DNA of 64,000 nucleotides from Circinella minor (Eukaryota > Mucoromycota > Mucoromycetes > Mucorales > Lichtheimiaceae). The position numbers were made by a program, and so were the translations under genes. This document shows, in pieces, positions 1 to 12,874 of this stretch. Below the pieces are notes generated by a model that was not told where the DNA came from, did not search any database, and saw only the letters and a program-made list of their open reading frames with translations. The first letter of the stretch is position 1, and the number at the start of each line of letters is the position of its first letter. The stretch covers positions 1 through 64,000 of the forward strand of contig JAEPRB010000089.1 of assembly GCA_016758965.1 (NCBI GenBank), written 5' to 3'.

Positions 1-24
1 TAAATAATGTGTTTTTTATTTAAG

Positions 25-125
25 AGTAAGGAATATTTTAGACTACCTGTTGAAGAAAAAATTAAGTGCAAACAAGATACTGCCAAAGGAAAAATTGAAG
101 GATATCTAGGACTTTATGCTCAAAG
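25..125 (+). pseudogene. Fragment of 2-oxoglutarate/Fe(II) oxygenase (DIOX_N)
   Basis: The frame from a TTTAAG acceptor at about 24 reads SKEYFRLPVEEKIKCKQD, then GYLGLYAQ. This is the typical N-terminal (DIOX_N) pattern of isopenicillin-N-synthase-like non-haem iron dioxygenases, where a FxLPxEEK stretch precedes a conserved GY. The exon would end at AG|GTCTCT, a poor donor. No catalytic HxD...H...RxS domain follows before the next gene starts at 358. Only T-rich filler and microsatellite-like sequence lies between. The rest of the N-terminus would be outside the window. It is either a truncated relic or an exon of a gene rearranged here. The family call is moderately sure; pseudogene status is an inference. 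Confidence 0.45.
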
Positions 126-336
126 GTCTCTTTTTTTTTTCTTCTTCTTCTTCCAACTCTTTTGTTCTTCTTTTTTTTTTTTTATTTCTTTATTTCATTT
201 TCTTTACATAATTCCTCCTTTTTCTTTTTTTAATTGATTATCTTTTAAGTTTTTATTTTCTCTCTCTCTCTTATATTAAGCTTTTATATACTTCATCGCT
301 CTATTTTTTTTTTTTTAAGTTTTTATTACTACGTAA

Positions 337-1379
<1,043 letters not shown>

Positions 1380-2225
1380 AAAACTAAAAAAAAAACCCCC
1401 CCAAAAAAACCAAAAAAAAAAAAAATTCAAACAAAAAAAAACAAAAACCAATTTAAAACAAGCCAGAAAAAAAAAAAGAATGGTGTAAAGGGTTTTAATC
1501 CATTTTTTTTTTTTTTTCCTCTTTATTATTTTTTTTTTGTGACAAAAGAAAAAAAAAAAAAAGAGAGAGGATAGTAACTTGAAACGAGTTACAACAAGTT
1601 TTTATTCTTATGCAATTTTTACATTGAAAATTCATCTTTTGTTTTGTTTCGACGACATCATTCTATTTCTCCTTTCCTTTGTCATCTTTTTCTTTCTCTT
1701 ACCTTCAAATAATTTGTCATTTCATCATTATTACTTATCAACACATTTATATATATATATATATATATATACACGCATAACACACGTTTATATTCTCTCT
1801 CCCCCCCCCTTTTTTTTTGGTGTGTCTGTGCGCGTGCATAACATACATTTTTCCCATTCTTATTATTGTGTAAATATTATAACCTTCTTCTTATGGCTAT
1901 GCTCTCCCTTTTTCTATTTTCTAAACCCCCTCCTCCATATTTTTCCTATGCTCCTTTTCATTTTTATTTAAACCTAGACTACTACTATTACAAGCAAGCA
2001 TATATATTTTTTTATTTTTATTTTTCAATTCTTTTCTATATATATATATATACCTTTTATATTATTTGAACGTTTTTTTTCTCTCTCTCTCTCTCTCTCT
2101 TATTTTCTTAATATTTCAACGAAAATGCATTTCAATTATTATTATTTTTAGCACAGCACATCATTATAATAAACTTTTATATTTATATAATCAAATAAAT
2201 TGATAAAATGATAATATTTTATTAA
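1380..2225. other. Convergent 3' intergenic region, low complexity
   Basis: Poly-A, poly-T and C/T-rich runs, a (TA)n tract near 1750-1771 and a (CT)10 tract at 2081-2100. Open frames here are by-products of low complexity. I see no gene. Confidence 0.6.
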
Positions 2226-3166
2226 CTAGTTAGAAGAAGTACTAGTATTAGATGATGAGGATGATTGTTGTTGTTGTTGTTGTTGTTGTAAAGGAATATT
2301 AACAAGACGACTCAACATATTACAGAAACCATCATAAGTAGGTTTGGCAGCAGGAGGAAGTACTGTAGCTAATTTTTGATCGACATCACGAAAGGCTTGA
2401 CGGGTATAACTTGAAGAAAGATATCGAAAACGTAAAAAGAAACAATAAACCAATAATGGAGTCACTCGAAATGGATAAATTAATGATAAAACTAATCGTG
2501 CTGTAATTCCAACGACTTCAATGATAGCTACAAATCGCATAGCACCCCCATAATAAGTATCTGTCCAACTTTTCATTTTGACTTGTAAATCCTTGTTGGC
2601 ATCCCCTAATAAATTACTACGTGCAAATGAAATGACATGAAAAGCAGAATAAGTAGCATAAGGAATAACACCAATGGAAACTTGTTGTGATGAAATCAAT
2701 AACCAAAAGATAGCCAAACTAAGATAATGACCATTTTCATCTAAAAGTAATTGATGAATATAATTTCCACTTGTTGAAGGAAGCTATTGGTTACACCAAA
2801 AAAAAAAAAAAGAAAATCAGACGCGTCATTTTTTTTTATATATATATATAACATATAACAAATATATACTTACACCATACGATTGATAAATTACAATGCC
2901 ATATGAAATAACAGCACCCAAAAAAGTCAAATAATATAATATATTACTTGGATGAAGAAAAAGTTGTGAAAGAATAAAAAAAGTTCCACCAAGGAGTGTT
3001 AAGACATGACCAGCAAACCATGCGAAATGAAGTGACTAAATTTATTAATTTTACATTTTTATTTTATTTATTATTAAAAATGTAAAACACTCTTTTATAT
3101 AAGTAATTAATTGATTTCTATGTTTTTATATATAAATAAATTTACCTTTACATCAAGGGATGGCAT
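2226..3166 (-). CDS. Pom33/Tts1/TMEM33-family transmembrane protein
   Basis: Exons (minus) 3146-3166, 2874-3035 and 2226-2783 give 246 residues. The first exon encodes only MPSLDVK. Hydrophobic segments follow in the order expected of the Pom33/Tts1/TMEM33 family: HFAWFAGHVLTLLGGTFFI, an ILYYLTFLGAVISYGIVIYQ segment, one at AIFWLLISSQQVSIGVIPYA, and one at AMRFVAIIEVVGITARLVLS. The characteristic LVYCFFLRFRYLSSSYTRQAF stretch and a soluble tail with VNIPLQ and poly-Q/poly-S follow. Family members sit in the ER and nuclear envelope and shape membranes around nuclear pores. The QQQQ/SSSS end is lineage-specific padding. Length matches the usual 240-280 residues. Confidence 0.88.
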
Positions 3167-3829
3167 GTTTTAATTGACTTTTTGCGTAAATAGAATAAAA
3201 AAAAGTGAATAAAAAAAAGCCTTTCACAATTAAGCAAGTAGGAGTTTTTTTTTTTTTTTTCTATTTCTCTCCCCTTCGCTTTTTCTCCCTTTTTTTTTTT
3301 TTTTTTGAAGAATATAAAAACAATTATAACTATAAAATTTTTGTTTTTTTTTTTACATAATAAATATATTTTATATTCCTGTTTGTTGTATTTCTACGTA
3401 GACACATATACCCATTATAATGCGTGCATGTCAAAGTATACACATGATCAAGTGCTACGTTAAACTTTTTATGAATTCCACGTGGTTCTAACGCTAACTG
3501 TTATATACTTTACCCTTTTTCAAAAATTGAGTCAGGTGAAAATTAATGTAGTACATTATTCTTTATTATTAAGTAAACACTTTTTTTATTTGAGATTTAA
3601 GAAAACAGGGTAACCCAGGCAAACAACAGCATCAACTGAAAAAAAAAAAAAAAGATGGCTGGTGAATATGTGCTTCGAATGAGAGGAGGGGGGGGGGCTT
3701 TTTTTTTTTTTAGCTTTTAGTTTATCCGTTTATAAAAAGAAGAACTACTTTTATATTTTAGTAGCACACTTTTTTTTCTTGGCTTAATGTTTTTTTTTTT
3801 TTACGGAAGCAAATGTAGCATTGACACCC

Positions 3830-3860
<31 letters not shown>

Positions 3861-5853
3861 CCCCCCCAAAAAAAAGAACACTAATTATACCTTGTGTAAT
3901 AAAAACTCGGGAGTTAATTATTATTATTTTTTCTAGTTGCCCGGACCAACAAGAATAGATATAAACTCATAATTTTAAATATATATATATATATACTGAG
4001 ATGGAAAGGAAGGAAGGAGCGAGGGAGGGAGGAAGGAAGGGGGGCTGTGTATATGTTAAAAAGATATTTTAAATTATTTACCTTTTATCAAACAATAATT
4101 CTTTTACGTATATTAGAAAATAAATTTCTTTCGGATGTAACATAATAAAATATTAAGCCGAAATACACAGTACATATATACAATATTAAAAATCGAAATA
4201 GTATTGGCGTTTTTCTCCCTCTTCTTAATATAAACTTATAAAATACATCGATATTTCTAAGGATGATGATGAACATTATCTTCAGCCCATTATAATTTAT
4301 TTTAGTCAATAAATGGAATTTTATTTTGCATAAATAAATGGTAATATTACTTCCAATCATCTTGTGATTATTCTTTCCCACTCACTCCCAAGTACAATGA
4401 TTTGATTATATAAAAAAAAAAAGTGAAGGCTGAATTTATTTGTACTACCGACCAACATTCGATTCACCTTTAGTTGCCAATTAGTGGAATTATTATATTT
4501 CTTTGGTGTTATTAAAATAATTCTTTCAGATTCATCATATTTATTTACAGATGCTTGGCGTTATTGTATACATTCAATTATTATTAAGTTGAATTACGTA
4601 CTGTGATATTATTATTTTTGTTTTTTAAATTAAATAATACACTATTCTACTCACCTTATTTTATTTTTTATATGTGAATACGTCTACGTTCTAGTGAGAC
4701 AACATTGTATTTATATTAATATAGTCATGTAACCTCGATAAAAGCTTAGACTGTATGTAAGAGAGTCTTTGTATTGCTGGTGTTTATAACTCAACGTTAA
4801 TAAAAGTAGATGTTTTAAAAATAAATGATATTGGATACGTACGTATTTAATATGAGTATTATTTATTTTTATTCATTAATAAAGAGCTTACAGCATGTTT
4901 TTTGTAATTGATACGTATATTTACTGCTAAAATTATAATATAACATTAAAAGAGATTACTATTAAAAAAGAATAAAGCTCGGTTGTAATGTTACCAAGGT
5001 GATAAATATAATCTATAGTTATTACCATACGTAGTTAATAAAAATACTATTTAATTGTTCAATTTACCTTGAATTCATGTCAAAACAACAAGATTATTTA
5101 TGATTTCATCAGTTAGTATAATAAAGAAAAGCACCATTATTGTTTATAGCCTTTTAATAAATGAGAATTGAATACTATCTTTAATTTTTTGAAACACATG
5201 ATAATATGGTGTTTAACTTTATAAAAGCTATTAAAAAAATACGTCATCTTTTTTAAAGAAATCTAAAACTTTTCTATATATATATATAAACCATTTTCGA
5301 GATTTAAATTAAAACTTTAATTGAGTTGGAAATAATAAATCAAGTCGGGCCTTGAAATTATTTTAGTTCTTTTACCCCACACTTTTAACGTCATCATTCA
5401 TGCAGCTGAATTTATTATTACAAGATGTTTTGATATCGTTGTTTAACAAGCAAAGAAGAATTATTCAGCGCTTTTCAAATAGAAATGGGTATGTGTCAAC
5501 AGTTTTCTTGTTAGAATATAAATACTAGTTTCTAATAAGTAATTCTCTAAAAATAAAAAATAAAAATAAACAGCAGTATATACATATTATTTATTTTACA
5601 TACGCAGTAGAAACTGTCTCATGCTATTCCCAAGTAAGGTTCTTGTTTAAAAGTAAAACTTGATTAAAAAGCATAAAAATGATCAAATTGTTACTATCGA
5701 CTGTAACAAATGTATAACAAACTATTTCCCTTTTATTATTATTATTATTATTATTATTGTTATTGCTAGTTTATCAGTTGTGATGGAATTTAAGGGGTAA
5801 TAAAATATTTCAATAATAAAAAAAAAAAAACTACCCTAGTTACAACTATTATT
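3167..5853. other. Long intergenic region with microsatellites
   Basis: AT-rich sequence with poly-T runs, a (TC)n tract at 3831-3860, G/A purine runs around 4000-4042 (GGAAGGAAGG type) and TTA repeats near 5738-5757. The open frame at 4088-4381 (minus) has no recognisable features or splice context. I see no supported gene. Confidence 0.5.
3831..3860. repeat. (TC)n microsatellite
   Basis: A dinucleotide TC run with one TTT interruption, followed by a C run. Seen directly. Confidence 0.9.
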
Positions 5854-8800
5854 TTAAGCAGCATTCTTCTTGGCCCAATCTGCGACCACAGCATTATCCC
5901 GTTCAATCCATTTGGCATTCACCTTGGCAGCTTCTAATGCTTGTTGCAATGGTCGTGCATATTCTTTGGTATCTTTATCAGCAAAGAATGTTTCAATTTC
6001 TTCAATCTTTTCAAATGATGTAAAACCACTGACAACAGAACGAACAGCAGAACCAAACAAACTGAGTGATTTAGAGAACTTGGCATGCAAAGTATCATAA
6101 TTTTCACTAAAGTATTTCCAGAACAAATCTCGTGCATCGGAATTGATACCCAATCTATATATATATATATATATATATGTTTTTTGCGTATTAGTAATGT
6201 TGAATTCCAAAAAAAAAAATATATATATATATATATATATTAAAATTATATATTTAACTTACGATCGGAATACATAGATAGAATCTTGTCCACGTACTTG
6301 CTTATCATCCAAACTCATTTTAAGATATCGCATAATCAATTCTTGACTCTTGACACCACCAAGAGCATTCAAAGCAATCATACGTTGATCCGTAGGTAAT
6401 GATTCATCATGATAAATCTTAAGAATACTTTCCCACAATTTAATTTCTTCAGCTTCATCTTCTGCTGTTACTAACACAATACCATAAACTGGACCACGCA
6501 TGTTAGGATGTAAAGCATCGTTATTGCCTTCAACAAATTCCCAGAATCTTTTTTTGGCTTCTGTAACAGTTTTGGGATCATTGGATCGACCAGCATTGGT
6601 TAATGCAAGAACACGTAAAAGGTTGGTAAGGTAATCATCAGTAGGTGCAAATTCCCATCCAAGACGATGAGCGACTGGAGCAAATAAGCTACGACGTAAT
6701 TCCTTTAAGGAAGCAACAACCGTTTCTGGTTCCTTGGCCCAAACACTGATAATGTTGCTAAAATGCATACTCAATTGTGCCCAAACACTATTATAATATA
6801 TATATATGTATATTGGTTCCAAGTTTATCAATAAGTCATAACTTCATTTCAAACCTTTTGTATCTATCTTCTGTCCATCTCTTCCAATTAAAATAGATAT
6901 GAAAAAAAAAACTATTATACTTACAAATAATCCTTTTCGTTGACAAATGCTTGAGCCAATTCCAAGAAAGCAGTTGTACGTTGTTCGCCACTGACAGCGA
7001 GATTACCTGCATCAGCAATCAAACCCACACGATCAGCTGCATTACTGAGCATACCCTCGGATCCCTTTTTAATTTCATCTGCAAGACGTAATACTGTTTC
7101 AATTGGATAATTGACACGATAAACTGAAGTTTGACCGGCATTCAACTTATACAAACCACTTTCGGGAACATTGAAGGTTTGGGATTTTTCAGTAAGAGTA
7201 TATGATTCAATATCTTTAGGTGTCAAAATACCCAATGGATTCCACCATACAGTTCTAATATGAAGATAGAGTGTAAGTTTTTTTGTTGCTAGGTTTTTTT
7301 TTTTTACATTGTATAATAAAGTGTGTGCATTTTTCTACACTTGCACCAACTTCTAACTGTATTGTATTGTTTTAAAATACGTACGTATCCTCGCTTGAAT
7401 CCAAATCACCGGTAGAAAGATATCTTGATTGAGTTACCTTGATAACATGATCACCAGTTTCTTCAACAGTCAATACGGGGTACTAAATAATATTAAACAG
7501 TTAAAATAGTAAAAAAAAAAAAAAAAAAATTGTTATTTAGTTGTTAGTAACCATGAAAAAGTACACAAAAAAAAAAAAAAAGAAATTATAAAAAACATAC
7601 TCCGATATTCTTTGTCCAAAGAGTCATGAATTTAGATACATCTACACCCGCTTCATCACTAAGTGCTTGCCACAAATCCATGGTAGAAGCATTACCAAAT
7701 TTATGTTTTTGAAGATAACGACGAACACCTGCCAAGAAAGTATCAACACTTAACCAAGAACTTAACATACGAATCACACTTGCACCTTTGTAATACGAAA
7801 TGGCATCAAAAATTTGATGAATTTCAGCTGGATCATTAACAGCGACTTCAATAGGATGGGATGAACGAAGAGCATCCAAATTGAGAGCACGAGGCATATC
7901 TTCATTGACAAAAGAGACCCAAATATTCCATTCAGGGAAGATATGATCTACTGCAAGCCACCCAACCCAAGTTGCAAATCCTTCATTAAGCCATAAATGT
8001 TCCCACCATTCCATTGTTACCTAGATAGAATAAAGTTTTAAGAATTTTTTTTTTTAAAAAAAAAGAACTTTTCATAATTTAACTTCCTTTTTTAGCGGGA
8101 GATGAGAAGGTATTTCCCCCTTACCAAGTTACCAAACCATTGATGGGCTAATTCGTGACAAACAGTATATGCTGTACTTTTCTTGAATACAATTGAAGAT
8201 GATTTTTCATCGAACAATAACTAATAGAATATATTGAAAGAAAAAAATGAGTATCCTATTCAAGTAAAAATAAAAATAAAAAAAAAAAAAAAAAAACCTA
8301 CAGCAACATTTCTATATGTCACTAAGCCTATAATAATAATAAACAAACATTTCAAGTCAGCATATACCAAAAAACTAAAATTAATCCGAACACTCGGACA
8401 TGTTTAATTATACATTACCCCAATTCTCCATGGCACCTATATATTCAGAAAGAAAAAAAAAAGACATATTTGTTAATGTTTTCCCCTTAATATGAGAGAA
8501 TCAAAAACAAGAATATTTATAATCATAAAAGGTAATTTCTTCCATACCTGCTTCAAAGTCCGGAATAGCGACCATATCAATCTTAGGAAGAGGGTAAGGT
8601 TCACCGAATACTTGAGCAAAATATTCAAGAGCAGCTGTTGCAACTCTCAAAGCATGACGACCTTGTTCAACTGATCCAGGTAAAGCATAAACGCGTGTTT
8701 GAATAGGATGACCATTATTTTCACCCGAAGTATGTGCTTCAATATATTCAAATGGACCAATAACAAAGGCCAAAAGATAGGTACTCATTTGAGGTGTTGT

Positions 8801-9917
8801 TGCATATTTCACCTCTTTTAACTTCTTTTCAACTGAACTTTCTTGATGCTTTCCTTCACTTTTACCAGTAGTAACACCTTCATGTTTTCCTTCTGTTTTA
8901 CCACCAGTAGTAGTAGTAGTAGTAGCACCTTCATGTTTGGCTTGAGAATGTTTACCAGAAATCATTTTACCAGTATTCAAATATGGTTTTTCTGAAATGA
9001 CATTCATGTTCGATAATGCCGTGAGCTCGGTAGGTACAATAAGTGTTACGTCAAAAGTTGCTTTGAGTGCAGGCTATATAAGGAAATATTTCTCTTTTTG
9101 AGTATATAATCTTCATCTATCCAGAAAATCAAGTAATTAGATCTATCATTGAAATAAAAATAAATAAATAAAATATATTACCTCATCCCAACATGGGAAT
9201 GCACGACGTGCATCAGTGGCTTCAAATTGTGTAGTTGCAAGGTATCTTAATAACAATATAGAGATGTGTTAGAATACCAATATTATATATATATAGATTT
9301 AACAAAACTTTCATCATAATGCTATAAACTTAAAACTTACTGAGTTTTTCCTTCAGCATCTTTATAACTGGAGCGATAAAAACCAGCCATTTGATCATTT
9401 AATTCACCTTCGAATTGAATATCCAATGAAGCTTTAGTACTACCAGGCATCGTTTGTTCAAAAGTCAAAATAGCTTGATCCTTCTTTGCATCATAATCAA
9501 TTGATTTGGCAGTTTGCCTAAAAGTAAAATTTATACGCGTATAAGTGAATGAAATTCATGATTGTTTTGATGCATAAATCAATAGGTTCTTACTTTAATT
9601 CTGTTTTTAAACTTGTTGACGTAAGTACAGCTGAATAAATTTTTATATCATGCGTATTCAACACAATTTGTGTAGTATCTTCCTTGACTTCAAGACTGTA
9701 AAAAAAAAAAAAGGGGGGGAGAGAGAGAGAGGGGGGGATAGAAAGAAAAAAAAAACGTCAGAAAATCTTATTAAAAGGTGACAAGCATAACAATAAATAT
9801 AAAAACTTACTCGACTTTAACTTGACCATAAAAAACAAAAGTTTCCAAATCTGGTTTCAATGTCAAATCGTAATGAACTGGTTTGACGTTTGTTGGAAGT
9901 ACTTGACGTTGAGACAT
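5854..9917 (-). CDS. M1-family zinc aminopeptidase (Ape2/Aap1, puromycin-sensitive type)
   Basis: Thirteen exons (minus): 9811-9917, 9594-9695, 9341-9517, 9182-9245, 8548-9073, 8419-8436, 8302-8327, 8125-8220, 7601-8020, 7385-7482, 6925-7254, 6263-6787, 5854-6154. All junctions keep frame, giving 929 residues. The exopeptidase motif GAMENWG is at about 326-332. HELAH zinc ligands are at about 362-366 and the third ligand (NEG glutamate) at about 385, spaced 18 residues as the family requires. An ERAP1-like C-terminal domain follows. It removes N-terminal residues from peptides, probably in the cytosol. The GAMEN motif is split over exons 5-7 and sits mostly on an 18-nt microexon. A Lys/His/Gly/Thr-rich insertion of about 50 residues (two GKHEG-like repeats) precedes the [12 protein letters not shown] segment and explains the extra length. 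An AG lies directly before the ATG, so an upstream exon is possible. Confidence 0.95.
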
Positions 9918-12469
9918 CTAAAAAATAATAATAATAATAATAATAACATTCTCATGAGTAACAATTACGCGTCTCTTTCTATTTTTATCTTTATTTATAA
10001 TATAATATAATATATATATATATTTTTTTTTGCATAAATAAAATAGTCTGATATTTTTTTTTATATACCTTAAAACTAGAAAAAGAAAAAGAATTAAAAA
10101 ATGAAGGTTTTTTTTGAATTAAAGAAATAAGAAGAAGAAGAAAAGAAAAAAAGAAAAGAAAACGGTTAGAATAAAACATGGTTATCTTAAATAAAAAAAT
10201 AAAAAAAAGTGAAATCGCGTTCATGAATTAGCGGAGTCTTATAGTGTGAGGAAAAACCACCTAGATTTTGCGTTAACTTTGTACTACAACAAATATTATT
10301 ATGATCAAGTGTAAGAATATTTTATTACCATCACAACACTTATGTTTAATACCATAACAATAATATACAATAATAGTGCCATTATCAATTCAAAAAAAAA
10401 ATTATGATAAATGAGCTATATTATAACTTGAAAAGAAGAAAAAAAAAACGGAGCATAAATTAATAGTGTAAACCTGTGATCTCAAACCTTCTTTTTTTTT
10501 TTGTACCTTATTACTACGTAGCATAATCATTTTTATCATGATAAATGATTAACTACCTGTATTTGTACTATTATTATATTTATGTGCATTGACCACTTCC
10601 TTTTATTAACATCTTCGTACGACATTTTATATAATCAACATATTACCATTATATATTACTCTAAATATGATGTTACGTATCAAGAACAATATAAAGAAAT
10701 AAGTGAATAATTCCTTTCTATTTCTTATAAGTACAAGACTTTTCGCTGTTTTTTTTTTTTTTTTTGCGTCTACGTATTAGTCACTATTTGTATCAATAAT
10801 GAATCTACATTTCGGTTATACACGCGAAAAGATAGTTTTATTTTGTCACATCACTTATTAAAATCATTTACTTGCCAATACTGTATATAAAAAATCTTCA
10901 ATTAAAACTATTGTTTTTTTTTTTGTTTGGTTATTCAATACGTATTATTAACAATAACAGCAATAGAATCATTTTTAAGTTTATTGAGTTTATATTTTTA
11001 TTCTCAAAGAACTTCTAATCTAGATAAGAATAAGATGTGAACGTACACTTTAAATTTATTTATTTATTTTTGAAAAAATGATCGATAGGGTAACGAGTCG
11101 TTGTTACAATGCTTGTCAATTCTAATGATGTGCACGTATAAATCGATTTCCATGACGATTTATTAGAAACTTATCGTTATTTTATTGCTGAAATTAGAAT
11201 TTATAATAGTCTCATATATGTAATAGTATGTATGAGAAAAAATAAAGATATTTTATTATCAAAAATACTGTATATAAAGTACTTATAAACAAATAGAAAG
11301 GAAGGATCTATTAGATTTTATAATATCATTGATGAAAATAAGTATCAAAGGTTTATTAATTTAATGTATATAAAGTATACTACAAAATAATGTGTGTCCA
11401 ACATGAAAATCAATTTTAGATTTATTTTAGAACAGAAATTATTTAACTTGTCAAGGAATCCAATGTTAGTAGGTATCATACTATAGACAAAACGAACAAG
11501 AAAAAACTATCACTACTATCTTTCTTTTGATTCTTTTTCAAATGTTATTAAATGAATGATGATCGGGCAACGAGCGAGAGATAAGAAAAAAAAAAGTAGA
11601 TTATTATTACTTATTAATATACTTTTATACATGGACCAATGAAGAGCATGTTTCCAAAACTTATTGTCGTGCCGTGGTGTGAATCTAAAGATACTACGTA
11701 ACATTACTTAGTGAGAGCAGGGTTCATGATGGCAAAAAAAAATTACTCTTTATTTTATTTTTTCATTCCACCATCTTCTTTATATATTTTAGACTTTATA
11801 ATTTTTTTTTATTCTTGTTAACAAAAATAAAACCAGTAAATCATATTATATTTATTTATGTCATGATTAACTACGTTTATAATTGAACTATATATGTATG
11901 GTATAATCTTAATGGTTTTTTTTTCTCTGCTATCTCATTCTTTTTTTATTTTTTATTTAATAAAGAACATAATTCACCCATATTTACATGTGTTTTTGAT
12001 ACGGCAATATATCCCTTCCCAATTCAATAATTATTATCATAACGTTTTTTTTTTTCTATTTATTTATCAGTTATATAAATGGGTCAGTTTTGAATTCGTA
12101 CGTAGGATTAAACAAAAGTCAGGTTGATTTGACTTGTGTATTAAAAGAACGTTGAATTTATCTGTCAGGCCCCAACCCCTTTCAACAAAACCTTTTAAAA
12201 TTGCCTAGTATTTTTCTTTGCTTTTATTTCAAAAGAAAAGCTTTTTTTTCAAATCGGTTTATGGCTCATAAAAAAATCCGAGAGTATAATATGGGCTGAT
12301 TTGAGTCATATATGTCATAGGGGTTAAACAGTGGAAACAATTCTAATTTTTTTTACTCTAATATTTATAGTTGTATATAATATAAAAAAAAGTTACAAAG
12401 CATTACTGAAAATTGTTAACGATAGGGAGACAAAAAAAAAATTGTCATTCAAAAAAACTAAAAACTAAT
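9918..12469. other. Intergenic region, upstream of the aminopeptidase
   Basis: AT-rich, with pyrimidine-rich minus-strand sequence just upstream of the aminopeptidase (about 10069-10224), which is either 5' UTR or a cryptic first exon. The minus frame 11516-11704 starts MLRSIFRFTPRHDNKFWKHA and looks somewhat protein-like, but I could not find in-frame splicing to further exons. Nothing else is supported. Confidence 0.45.
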
Positions 12470-12750
12470 ATGCTACTACTAGAATATCGAACGGAAACAA
12501 CAGGTTCCAACCATTCATCTAATAATAAGGGTAAGTATAAATCTGTTCACTTCTTCAATAAGGAATAGTTATAGACTAATTTACCAACATAACCAATGCT
12601 TTGACTTTTGTTTTTTTTATCTGATTACAAGAAGGTGTTTATACCACACCACTGACTGGTTCAAATAAACTTTTTTTTTCATGGCCCTTTGTCATAGTTG
12701 TCACGGCCCTATCGTACAAAATAGTCCGCGGCATAATTTCCATAATTTGA
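12470..12750 (+). CDS. Predicted small single-pass membrane protein, 59 aa
   Basis: Exons 12470-12530 and 12632-12750. Exon 1 reads MLLLEYRTETTGSNHSSNNK and ends AAG G|GTAAGT, a perfect donor. The acceptor is TTACAAG (an alternative AG three bases later keeps the same frame). Exon 2 continues GVYTTPLTGSNKLFF, then a hydrophobic stretch SWPFVIVVTALSYKIVRGII, ending ISII and stop. The predicted protein has a short polar N-terminus and one C-terminal transmembrane helix with basic residues inside it, as in tail-anchored or small organelle-membrane subunits. It ends 124 bases before the next gene on the same strand. I do not recognise the family. Support rests on the donor, the frame and the composition only. 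Confidence 0.5.
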
Positions 12751-12874
12751 TCAGTTCTGGGAAGGGTAAAAGGAAACTCGGGATAATATTTTTGCAGTAT
12801 TTGCATCATTTAATTTCATTATAAATTGACCAAATAAAGGAACTCCCCCCCTTTTTTTTATTATCTTTTTTGTC

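Noticed and set aside
4088..4381. 97-codon minus open frame
   Set aside because: No start context, no splice partners, biased composition. Expected by chance in a 2.7-kb AT-rich gap.
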